From: an uncultured Lachnospiraceae bacterium | GTDB lineage: Bacteria; Bacillota; Clostridia; Lachnospirales; Lachnospiraceae | Direction: 5' to 3' | NCBI GenBank assembly: GCA_910588285.1 | Contig: CAJUQB010000086.1 | Span: 1 to 19,499 of the forward strand | Length of the DNA: 19,499 nt | Shown: in pieces, positions 1 to 6,601 of the stretch | How positions within the stretch are numbered: position 1 is the stretch's first letter | Layout: every line of letters begins with the position of its first letter | Made by a program: the position numbers and the translations under genes | Notes under the pieces: model-generated | The model's input: only the letters and a program-made list of their open reading frames with translations | Told to the model about the DNA's origin: nothing | The model's database searches: none

Positions 1-50
1 GAGGTGCCCGCACGGTTCGGGAGGGAGCGTCCACGAGGCGCTTACCTCAT
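1..50 (+). mobile_element. 3' end of a group II intron (domain V tail and domain VI)
   Basis: The first 18 bases match the 3' half of a domain V hairpin: a distal strand, a CG two-base bulge at 9-10 and a closing strand CACGGTTC at 11-18, the form seen in bacterial group II introns. Domain VI follows: GAGGGAGCG (21-29) pairs with CGCTTACCTC (39-48) around a 9-base loop. A44 is left bulged, seven bases from the 3' end when counted inclusively, which is where a branch-point adenosine belongs. The intron would end with AT at 49-50, as group II introns do. The 5' half of domain V and any reverse transcriptase lie left of the window. The call rests on structure read by eye. Confidence 0.75.
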
Positions 51-120
51 GATATTGTTTGATACCATAGTTGCATATCCCTGTCTTAATAATTGTGTCA
101 CCTAATTTTGCCACGTTCAT
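51..120 (-). pseudogene. 5' end of a gene interrupted by the group II intron
   Basis: An ATG at 118-120 has the ribosome binding site GAAGGA eight bases upstream, and 23 codons are open (MNVAKLGDTIIKTGICNYG then IKQY) up to the intron junction at 50/51. Past the junction the frame would run into intron sequence. Because the intron lies in the opposite orientation to the gene, it cannot be spliced out of this gene's mRNA, so the gene is probably inactivated. The product is not recognised. It follows the ORF at 153-803 by about 30 bases and would be the next gene of the minus-strand array. Confidence 0.5.
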
Positions 121-152
121 ATGCATTTTCCTTCAATCCAATTTTTTTAGGC

Positions 153-803
153 TCAGACCAGTTTATAATTCATTGATGCTTTCAATTTCAAACAGGATGC
201 GGATATATATTCTTTATGTATCCATTCTCTTTCCTGTAAATAGTCATTATTTTGGGTACTGATGATATGGTCTGTTATCTCTGTATAGGGAGCTATTCTT
301 TTTACAATGCGAACCAATTTTTGATATGTTTGGGTTAAACATTTTGGTCTTGCAATGTATTTTCCCGTTTCATTATAATATCCGGAGATTACAAATAAGC
401 GGCTTCTTGTAATTTCCTTTTTATTGTCATATATAGAAGAAAAGCCTGCCTCAATAACCGTATTACCTGCCGCATTATATCCTATCATTTGTTCACTCTG
501 GAATGGAATTTGCTGCGACATCAATGTCCCGGCCTCTGGCAAATAAAAGTAATAACGACACTTATCCTCTGTAACTATGTCTAAAGTCTGCCCATACTTT
601 CTTTTCCCTGAACTCGGCTTAATGATGACGCATCCACAGTCTAATGCTGTCTGTGCAATTTTTAAAAATTCTTCATATTTTAACCAATAGTTGATTTGTT
701 TTCCCATTTCCAATCCACATCCATAAGCAGTAATAAGGAAATCATAAATAGTCTTTTCTGTTTCACCACACCTGCGAACCTCTCCTTTTCTTGTAAATAT
801 CAA
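153..803 (-). CDS. Hypothetical protein, possibly 5'-truncated
   Basis: The protein is not recognised. It is about 216 residues, soluble, mixed alpha/beta and without a signal peptide, and it is AT-rich relative to the SMI1 genes of the window. The only in-frame start is TTG at 801-803, which has a poor ribosome binding site. The frame stays open upstream to 893 with protein-like sequence (KTFGWAAGSCILIF) but contains no ATG or GTG. An ATG at 808-810 is out of frame. Either translation starts at a weak TTG, or this is the remainder of a gene that lost its 5' end in a recombination event. It lies directly downstream of the SUKH-3-like gene, in the same frame after that gene's stop. A role as an immunity protein would be a guess from context. 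Confidence 0.5.
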   Translation of the reverse strand: MIFTRKGEVRRCGETEKTIYDFLITAYGCGLEMGKQINYWLKYEEFLKIAQTALDCGCVIIKPSSGKRKYGQTLDIVTEDKCRYYFYLPEAGTLMSQQIPFQSEQMIGYNAAGNTVIEAGFSSIYDNKKEITRSRLFVISGYYNETGKYIARPKCLTQTYQKLVRIVKRIAPYTEITDHIISTQNNDYLQEREWIHKEYISASCLKLKASMNYKLV

Positions 804-868
804 AATACATGATCCAGCAGCCCATCCAAAGGTTTTATCTGCCGTTGACCTTGGCAGCCGAGGACTTA

Positions 869-885
869 TAGGTTTGTAAAACCTA
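869..885. other. Small perfect hairpin between two genes
   Basis: TAGGTTT and AAACCTA form a 7-bp stem with a 3-base loop, just past the stop of the SUKH-3-like gene. No T-run follows on the minus strand, so it is not a standard intrinsic terminator. It may slow RNA decay, or may be chance in AT-rich DNA. Confidence 0.25.
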
Positions 886-893
886 AAATGAAG

Positions 894-1466
894 TTATATT
901 AACTTTTTCGGTTTTCGTCCGTGGATAAACAACATATTCAAATAGTTTTCTATACAATCACCTGACAAGAAAATACTGTCATCAAATAGCGTATAAATGT
1001 TTCCGCTTTCAGCAGCACAAGTTATACCATCCGGTTCAACAGTTCCTATGGGGAATAGTTTTTCACTGACTACCTGTTCCGCTGTTTTCAAATCAATTAC
1101 GATTTCAAGATCTAAAAAGGCAGCCCACGCATCAAAAGTAAAAGTTGCTCCATTATAAGTTTCAAATGATTTCTTTTCACTTAAATTATTTAACCGCTCC
1201 AAGGCACGCAAATACCCTTTCTCTAAACGGTTGACATCACCATCGTATTTTCCCAAAAAATATTGACCAGACTTCGGTGAAAACTCCCGAAATTTTATGC
1301 CGCCGAGCAGGTGTAAAATTTCCCTTGCATACTCAAAACAATGAAACCCACATTTTTGTTCTATTTTCTCTATCCAGCTATCTGCAGTTAGAAAATCCCT
1401 TTTTTCTGTCCAACCATTATCTGTCAAAACTAAATACACATACTCATCAATTAAAGAGAGATTCAT
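894..1466 (-). CDS. SUKH-3-like immunity protein
   Basis: The 190-residue protein fits the SUKH-3 (YwqJ-deaminase-associated) immunity pattern. It has an N-terminal GWTEKR then a helix, F-x-x-A-x-x-I-L-x-x-L-GG-I in the first third, a central F..YNGATFTFDAWAAFLDLE segment, then a strand with FPIGT and a residue G in 'SGNIYTLF'. SUKH-3 proteins are cytoplasmic and bind and neutralise toxins of polymorphic toxin systems; the toxin partner here is unknown. I chose ATG 1464-1466 because GAGGAG sits eight bases upstream. A GTG three codons earlier overlaps that site and is unlikely. The spacer upstream holds the diverged 59-bp repeat. Family assignment is by pattern memory, without a profile search. 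Confidence 0.6.
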   Translation of the reverse strand: MNLSLIDEYVYLVLTDNGWTEKRDFLTADSWIEKIEQKCGFHCFEYAREILHLLGGIKFREFSPKSGQYFLGKYDGDVNRLEKGYLRALERLNNLSEKKSFETYNGATFTFDAWAAFLDLEIVIDLKTAEQVVSEKLFPIGTVEPDGITCAAESGNIYTLFDDSIFLSGDCIENYLNMLFIHGRKPKKLI

Positions 1467-1525
1467 ACAACTCACTCCTCTATATTTCTATTTGCCATTC
1501 TCTTTATTTATAGGCCAGGCAACCA

Positions 1526-1584
1526 CAAACAAACTTGTCCACTATAGTCTGTATCACCTCATCTGCGCTTTTGGCTCACTCGTC
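1526..1584 (-). repeat. Diverged 59-bp intergenic repeat, copy A
   Basis: This segment aligns without gaps to 9055-9113 at roughly three quarters identity, with most differences being transitions. It starts within the last codons of the lipoprotein gene that ends at 1576 and continues into the spacer before the SUKH-3-like gene. It may be a relic of a shared gene tail. Confidence 0.6.
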
Positions 1585-2379
1585 AGCATTTTCAGTAATT
1601 GGGATTTCATAAGCCTTTTTCTCCAGGTACTCCCAACGCCCATTACCAACAGGTTCAAAGGATGTCCATGCCACTTTAAGCTGGTTTTCATATATATAAA
1701 ATTTAACGCGCGTTTTAACTCCATTACTTGTATCAATATCAGGCTCTGCCACATAATCAAAAGTGTAAACCATGTGTTTCTGTGTCCAGTCCGAAATATC
1801 CCGGTAATAAATTACCGCATTTTCCGCTGGTACCTTTATCAATCCAAACAGCTTCTCGCTTTCTTCTTTTCCAGGAAGATAGAAATAGCATCGTGTTCCA
1901 TATGTGGTGATGTAAAATTCATTTTCTCCTGCCTTGTCCTGAAACAGTATCTCGCCATCACTCAAATCAATCAGGAGCAGATCGCTTTCTTTCAGCCAGC
2001 CTTCCACATAGCCATTGTGGTGGGGAGCCGTCCAATGTTCCGCACAAATCCAGGTTTTACTATCTTCCTGTATGCTCCCACGCATCGCCCTGCTTCCCAC
2101 ATCGGGATAACGATACAATACCGAATCATTCTCATCCAGAATATGTATATCGTAGTCATAGGTTTTCTCGTAATCATCCGCTTTTTCCCATTGAAGATAA
2201 CAAGAACTTCCCTCAATGGGAGATTTTTCATCATAAGCATAGGAATCTCTGCTATAACCGGACGGATATATTACTTCATATTCTGTTGCACCTGCTGCTG
2301 GATTACAGCCAGTCAATAATAGAACAACCATTGTTACCCAGCATAAAGAAACAACATGACGCACAATTTTTATTTTCAT
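1576..2379 (-). CDS. Putative lipoprotein
   Basis: This is a 267-residue protein with a lipoprotein signal: K2/K4/R7, a hydrophobic core, and the lipobox L22-T-G-C25. It is therefore expected on the outer face of the cytoplasmic membrane, tethered by lipidated Cys25. The mature part is rich in aromatic and acidic residues and strand-forming stretches, and looks like a secreted beta-rich domain; no family is recognised. I chose the ATG at 2377-2379 because it gives a correct signal peptide and overlaps the upstream gene's stop as ATGA, which suggests translational coupling. An upstream start at 2421 would add 14 charged residues before the signal. With the TAG-split membrane gene it probably forms a two-gene unit. 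It may be a surface immunity protein, but that is inferred from context only. Confidence 0.7.
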   Translation of the reverse strand: MKIKIVRHVVSLCWVTMVVLLLTGCNPAAGATEYEVIYPSGYSRDSYAYDEKSPIEGSSCYLQWEKADDYEKTYDYDIHILDENDSVLYRYPDVGSRAMRGSIQEDSKTWICAEHWTAPHHNGYVEGWLKESDLLLIDLSDGEILFQDKAGENEFYITTYGTRCYFYLPGKEESEKLFGLIKVPAENAVIYYRDISDWTQKHMVYTFDYVAEPDIDTSNGVKTRVKFYIYENQLKVAWTSFEPVGNGRWEYLEKKAYEIPITENADE

Positions 2380-2900
2380 GTCTGCCCCGTTCTCCTTTTC
2401 ATGCCGCCTATCACACACCACGCCGCCACATACAACAGGACATAAACACCCGCCAGCACGAGGGCAGTGATGTACTTTTGCCGAAGTCCTGCTGTGTAGC
2501 TTCCCGCAGTCTGATCCGGCTCCACGGTGATATAGGAGCGGTCAGCGGGAATTGCCAGCACCCGCCGCTCCACTGTTGCTCCTGCGTCCACAATCTTCTG
2601 GCCCAGTTCACGGGTGAGGGCTTGCTCGCTCCACTGATAGCCACTTCCACTGATATCCTGATAGTAGACCATATAGGCGGTTTTCGTCGGGTTCATGCGG
2701 CGATCCCGTCCGCTGGCTCCCGTATTCTGAACCTGGACGGGCAGTACCTAATAAGGTGAAAAGGTATAAACGCCTTTGTCCTCGTAACTGTCAGCGGGGA
2801 GGATAGCAGACAGATACCTGAAAGATAGATAACCCATCGCCGCTGCTAAGATCAGCAGCATAATTCCCACCACAAAGATAATAGATTTTAGTTTTCCCAT
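2376..2900 (-). pseudogene. Membrane protein gene split by an in-frame TAG stop
   Basis: An ATG at 2898-2900 with GGGGG ten bases upstream opens a frame that runs to 2376 with one TAG at 2748-2750 (codon 51). The first part is MGKLKSIIFVVGIMLLILAA, a clear transmembrane helix, then an extracytoplasmic stretch ending in YTFSPY. After the TAG the same frame continues with VLPVQVQNTG and a mixed domain containing EPDQTAGSYTAG. It ends with a second transmembrane helix (ALVLAGVYVLLYVAAW) and the basic tail KRR. Without the stop this is an ordinary 174-codon two-pass protein with an external middle domain. A single base change (for example CAG to TAG) would explain it. The internal ATG at 2694-2696 lacks a convincing ribosome site. 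The gene end overlaps the lipoprotein start by 4 bases. Confidence 0.7.
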
Positions 2901-2935
2901 ATGTACCCCCTGAAGTTGCAGATGCCTGTTAAGTG

Positions 2936-3697
2936 TTATGCTGTATACAGATTTTCTCTTTTTAACACAGCAAATATCTTTTTCCGCATATCTTTGCTGA
3001 TCTTTTCAATGGCCGCCAGATACCTGTCCTTATCCTGCTCCAGCCATGTACAGATAAAATTTCGGTAAAACTCCTTTTCCGCTTTTGCGTTTCCGGATAT
3101 CGCATAGATTGCGGAATACATCTGCATGATATCTTCTTCTGATAATTGGTACGTCCGGATTGTATGTTCAAGAAAAGAGTGTGCATAGGGCACTCCAATC
3201 TCACGCATCATCTCCTTCACCGGCCCCCGTACAATATCCACATATCCTTTTTTTATCCCATAAACGATAAGTCTTTCCGTAAATGTGCATACCTTTGATA
3301 AATAGCAGAGTTCCACATTTTTTCTGTGGGGAAATCCCATAATATATTTATTGGCAGGCATTGTTTCCGGCATGGTATCTGTTTCTCCTGACAGCCAGGA
3401 ACGGAATGCCCGTTCTTCTAAAGGATTGCTGTTTATAAATTCCATCTGGCCGGCCCAGACTGCCGCCTCCTCTTTTGCAATGTCTGCACCTTTCCCCTGG
3501 GAATTCAAAAAGATCAGGATATACGCTTTCCCTATATGGTTTGAACCCCGGAATACCTTTTTTGCCGTTTCCTCATTGTGAATCACAAGTTCTTTAAAAT
3601 CCTGCTCTTCCTTTTTGCTCAAGCTCATAGAGCTTGCCTGTATATATTCCTTTATCCTTTTTTCTGCTTCCTGCTTTTCTCCTGCTGCTCCGTTCAT
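2936..3697 (-). CDS. Hypothetical alpha-helical protein
   Basis: The product is not recognised. It is 253 residues, soluble, charged and mostly helical, with no signal peptide or membrane segment. A basic-acidic N-terminal helix is followed by a central part with FPHRKNVELCYLSK and a helical C-terminus rich in Lys and Glu (ERLIVYGIKKGYVDI, then EKISKDMRKKIFAVLK). I chose ATG 3695-3697, which has AAGGGAAGG just upstream. The TTG at 3715 has no usable ribosome site. It begins 14 bases after the stop of the DUF4299-like gene and is probably co-transcribed with it. Confidence 0.7.
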   Translation of the reverse strand: MNGAAGEKQEAEKRIKEYIQASSMSLSKKEEQDFKELVIHNEETAKKVFRGSNHIGKAYILIFLNSQGKGADIAKEEAAVWAGQMEFINSNPLEERAFRSWLSGETDTMPETMPANKYIMGFPHRKNVELCYLSKVCTFTERLIVYGIKKGYVDIVRGPVKEMMREIGVPYAHSFLEHTIRTYQLSEEDIMQMYSAIYAISGNAKAEKEFYRNFICTWLEQDKDRYLAAIEKISKDMRKKIFAVLKRENLYTA

Positions 3698-3711
3698 GCC
3701 AACCTTCCCTT

Positions 3712-4590
3712 TCAACGTAGTCTCTCGGCCAAATTTTCCAGATCTGCTTTTGTCATAGGCGGAATCAGAATGTGATCCGCATCAAACTTTCGGACATCAT
3801 ATCTGTTCAGTTCCTCAATAAACTGTTCATAAGGAAACATTCCTTCCAGCACACGCTGCTCACTGTAAAGTACAAACTGTACAAATCCCTCTGTCACTTT
3901 CAGTTCACTCAGATTCAGAAACCCGTCAGCCCGGACAGGAAAGATACTTTCGCATTCTTCTGTTAAGGCATAAAAGGCTCCAATCTCTTTTGTATCGTTT
4001 TTCTGCAGAAGCCTTGGCTTTGCATAATAGACATCCCGTGCCTGAAGCCCATGCAGGGTCCTCTCAAAATCAGAAAGATCCGTACATGCCTCCCATGCGG
4101 CTACCTTGTCCTCCGTCAGTGTATATGGCCACCGTGCCAGCGTAAGGATATGGCTTTTAAATTCCTTATTTCCGCAAAACTGGTTCAGTGACTTCCGGCT
4201 GAATGCAGCAAAACCCTCAATTCCCTGTTCCAATTCCCTGCTGGTAAAGGCCCTCTCTTCTTCCACGCAGTACATCTCTGCTTTGCCCAGACGTTTTTCT
4301 ATCTCTCCTGCAAGCCTGGCAAAATCTGTGATCTCCGCTCTGGTTGTAGGAATATTATAGCTTATCTCATAATACCCTTCTCTGGCTCTGCTGCCGTCAA
4401 AAAAGATTCCCCGACCGATATGCTCCGGATGATAAAAAACAGCCGTTCCGTTTGCCTGCTCATTCTCCTGCAGGATATAAAAATCATTATTGGAACCATA
4501 GCAAAAGCCACAGGCGTGAGCCAGCGATGGGATATCAAGTACTGTCTTTCCAAATAGTTTCTTCTGTCTGATCTGCAAAGTAAATGCCAT
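3712..4590 (-). CDS. DUF4299-like protein
   Basis: The 292-residue protein starts MAFTLQIRQKKLFGKTVLDI. It continues with a region containing ACGFCYGSNNDFYIL, then HPEHIGRGIFFDG and a polar segment with NIPTTRAEITDF. This order resembles the DUF4299 family of Firmicutes, whose members are cytoplasmic, about this length and of unknown function. The central third is helical, and the C-terminal third contains SELKVTEGFVQFVLYSEQR and a final segment HILIPPMTKADLENLAERL. GGGAG lies eight bases upstream of the ATG. Proteins of this type occur near SUKH genes, so an immunity-related role is possible. The family name is from memory of the N-terminal pattern. Confidence 0.55.
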   Translation of the reverse strand: MAFTLQIRQKKLFGKTVLDIPSLAHACGFCYGSNNDFYILQENEQANGTAVFYHPEHIGRGIFFDGSRAREGYYEISYNIPTTRAEITDFARLAGEIEKRLGKAEMYCVEEERAFTSRELEQGIEGFAAFSRKSLNQFCGNKEFKSHILTLARWPYTLTEDKVAAWEACTDLSDFERTLHGLQARDVYYAKPRLLQKNDTKEIGAFYALTEECESIFPVRADGFLNLSELKVTEGFVQFVLYSEQRVLEGMFPYEQFIEELNRYDVRKFDADHILIPPMTKADLENLAERLR

Positions 4591-4688
4591 AACAAAATCT
4601 CCCTGTTTATTTATATAAATGAATATGTTTCAGCTTTTCGTATCTCCTTTTTCGGAAAAGAGCAAACTGGAATTTCAGATTTGGATGT

Positions 4689-4877
4689 TTATGCTAAAAT
4701 ACTTACAACAATAGCAAGCACACAAATCAAAAACACTCCCACACCAAATACGACTATCACTTTTTTAACCTTTTTATCTCCTTTAACAACCGTATCTATT
4801 CTATCAGCAAATAAAGTACACACGATAGCAACTATCATCAGCGGCACAGAAATTAACAACACAGAAATTTTTTCCAT
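4689..4877 (-). CDS. Small two-pass membrane protein
   Basis: This 62-residue protein has two transmembrane helices (about residues 4-24 and 42-61) joined by a short basic loop, DTVVKGDKKVKK. GGAGG stands close upstream of the ATG. The function is unknown. Loops with this many lysines usually face the cytoplasm, so both ends would be outside. It is preceded by an AT-rich spacer of 128 bases that may hold its own promoter. Confidence 0.65.
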   Translation of the reverse strand: MEKISVLLISVPLMIVAIVCTLFADRIDTVVKGDKKVKKVIVVFGVGVFLICVLAIVVSILA

Positions 4878-4943
4878 ACTTTTCCTCCAACAACTTCCGA
4901 TATATTTGATTTTAATATCTTTATCTGCTATTTATAACATATA

Positions 4944-4973
4944 TTTATAAATTATTCTCCAATGTGTACACAA
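4944..4973 (-). promoter_or_regulatory. Possible promoter before the small membrane protein gene
   Basis: On the minus strand TTGTGT (4968-4973) and TATAAA (4944-4949) are 18 bases apart, in one of the few AT-rich spacers longer than 100 bases. A hairpin AATTCC-GAAAAG-GGAATT overlaps the -35 side at about 4972-4989. The match to consensus is moderate, and AT-rich DNA yields such boxes by chance. Confidence 0.3.
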
Positions 4974-5005
4974 TTCCGAAAAGGGAATTTCGTATATAAC
5001 TATAC

Positions 5006-5542
5006 TTATTTATTCCCATTCTTGCTGCCTTTGCCAAAATCCTCTCCAAATACCTCTTGGAAAATATCCTTAGCGGTATTTTTATCAAAATTGAGAGCAC
5101 TGGGGCTTTGGGCAGGAAACCCTTTTTTTCTAAGCATATCTACAAACTCATTGTAGCCTGCCAGACGAGGCGTAACGGCGATCTTCTTTGTCTTCTTTTC
5201 ATCCTGAAAGTAAAAATACCATGCGGCAGGCGAGGATGGATAGAAAATGTTCGTCTTCGCATTTTGTAGTTCATCCCATCGAAACTCACGGTGATCTTTA
5301 CGGGACAGGGCAAAAATAATTTTTTCATCATCATAGAAAAATCCCCAGTTCCCCATATAGATCATGCGCCAGATTGTATGTATGGCTACACCGCCAAATA
5401 AAAGAGTCATCGCGAAAAATACTGCGGGAGGCTGTCCGCCACAGAGCAATTCCCGGCAAGCGAAAAATGCTGCAACTGCACAAACAACAGCCGCCAAAAC
5501 AGTAATAATACGGTCAGATGTACGTGGTATACATTTTTTCAT
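5006..5542 (-). CDS. Membrane protein with PH-like cytoplasmic domain
   Basis: This 178-residue protein has two transmembrane helices (about 11-29 and 40-60), followed by a domain of about 75 residues. The domain contains WGFFYDDEKIIFAL, then REFRWDELQNAK, then an aromatic strand pair and a C-terminal helix NEFVDMLRKKG. That is the order of strands and helix in bacterial PH-like domains. The last 35 residues are polar and probably flexible. AGGGGG lies eight bases upstream of the ATG. The function is unknown. Related architecture occurs in the gene at 16269-17360. Confidence 0.6.
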   Translation of the reverse strand: MKKCIPRTSDRIITVLAAVVCAVAAFFACRELLCGGQPPAVFFAMTLLFGGVAIHTIWRMIYMGNWGFFYDDEKIIFALSRKDHREFRWDELQNAKTNIFYPSSPAAWYFYFQDEKKTKKIAVTPRLAGYNEFVDMLRKKGFPAQSPSALNFDKNTAKDIFQEVFGEDFGKGSKNGNK

Positions 5543-5627
5543 TGATATTGCCCCCTGTCATTCCCTATTTATTTAGATTCATAGTAATCAGGTGATAGAT
5601 AACATCCGTCCTATATAATCAAATTTA

Positions 5628-6584
5628 TTATGGCAGTCGAATAATGCGCCGGTAACAAAAATAGTTTTTCAGCAAACCTGAACAGCGTTCGTTGACTGGA
5701 TGACGGTAAAAAGCAGTATAACAGGGCAGGACATAGATTGCTCCGTCACCGCCGCAAAGCGAGCATCCTCCATCCCCACCTTTTGTATAGGATGTATTAT
5801 CAATGATTTCATTTTTATAAGAATCATACGCAATGAACAGACCCAGCATATTAGGCTGCTCCAATATTGTATTTTCCCTGGTTTCCCCAACAGCGCCCAC
5901 CTGGAAGATCTCCGTCATTACATCGCTTAATGTATCGCCCCAACGGAACAATGTCCGTGTGCCGCCATTACAAAGATACTCCCATTCATCTTCTGTCGGT
6001 AATGTAAAAGGTCCTTGTTTCAGGGAGAGAACCGCCTGTTCCAGGGATGGCGCATCCTCGTCCAGATAGCGGCTGTCCACCTCTACAATCATATCGCCAA
6101 TATCGGCAGTACGCAGCGGAGACAGGCACCTGGACAGATGCTCGTTCCACTTTGCCAGAAAGCCCTCCCAGCTTGCATAGCCTTTTTCTTCTATGTCTTT
6201 GTTCATCTGCTCTAATTCTTCTTCCAGTTCCGCACGCAGCTCATCGGCTTTCACGGAATCGCCGTTTTCTTCTGCTTCCTCGATCTGTTCCTGATAGTCA
6301 CCTTTTAGATTTTCCATTTCTTCCTCATAGTAATATTCATGACCGGAAGAAAATTCTTTCTGCAGACCTTCTAATACACCTTCTCCCAGAGGACATTGAT
6401 CTGTATCCCATCCCAAAGTGACATGTTTCCTGCCAGGTACAAAGATAAACTGGGAACCCTCATATTCCAAAAGCCATGTTTCCCGTTCTGCTCCATTTGT
6501 TCCGGTTTTGACTGTTTTTACAAATTGAAAGCCTATCCCCAACGATTCAATGCGGGAACGAACATTGTTTAATAATTCCGACAT
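5628..6584 (-). CDS. Formylglycine-generating-enzyme-like (SUMF1 fold) protein
   Basis: Residues 46-60 (FIFVPGRKHVTLGWD) and 194-216 (LPTEDEWEYLCNGG followed by RTLFRWGD) match the start and the signature of the SUMF1/FGE C-type-lectin-like fold, in which LPTE-EWE-A-GG-WGD is hallmark. Between them is a glutamate-rich coiled-coil insert (about 84-135), unusual for true FGE. The end has a cysteine pair (CSLCGGDG) and YRHPVNER. True FGE converts a sulfatase cysteine to formylglycine. No sulfatase is present here and I cannot identify the catalytic cysteine pair, so it may be a binding protein that reuses the fold. It lies 17 bases after the SMI1/LRR gene. Confidence 0.6.
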   Translation of the reverse strand: MSELLNNVRSRIESLGIGFQFVKTVKTGTNGAERETWLLEYEGSQFIFVPGRKHVTLGWDTDQCPLGEGVLEGLQKEFSSGHEYYYEEEMENLKGDYQEQIEEAEENGDSVKADELRAELEEELEQMNKDIEEKGYASWEGFLAKWNEHLSRCLSPLRTADIGDMIVEVDSRYLDEDAPSLEQAVLSLKQGPFTLPTEDEWEYLCNGGTRTLFRWGDTLSDVMTEIFQVGAVGETRENTILEQPNMLGLFIAYDSYKNEIIDNTSYTKGGDGGCSLCGGDGAIYVLPCYTAFYRHPVNERCSGLLKNYFCYRRIIRLP

Positions 6585-6601
6585 AGCATATCTCCTTTAT
6601 T

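Noticed and set aside
1492..2319. Long plus-strand ORF of 275 codons
   Set aside because: It is antisense to the lipoprotein gene with a good ribosome site and signal peptide; its translation has low-complexity, cysteine-rich character and no start site.
2748..2750. Pyrrolysine or other recoded TAG
   Set aside because: No recoding machinery or structure is visible and the gene is not of a type known to use it; a point mutation is simpler.
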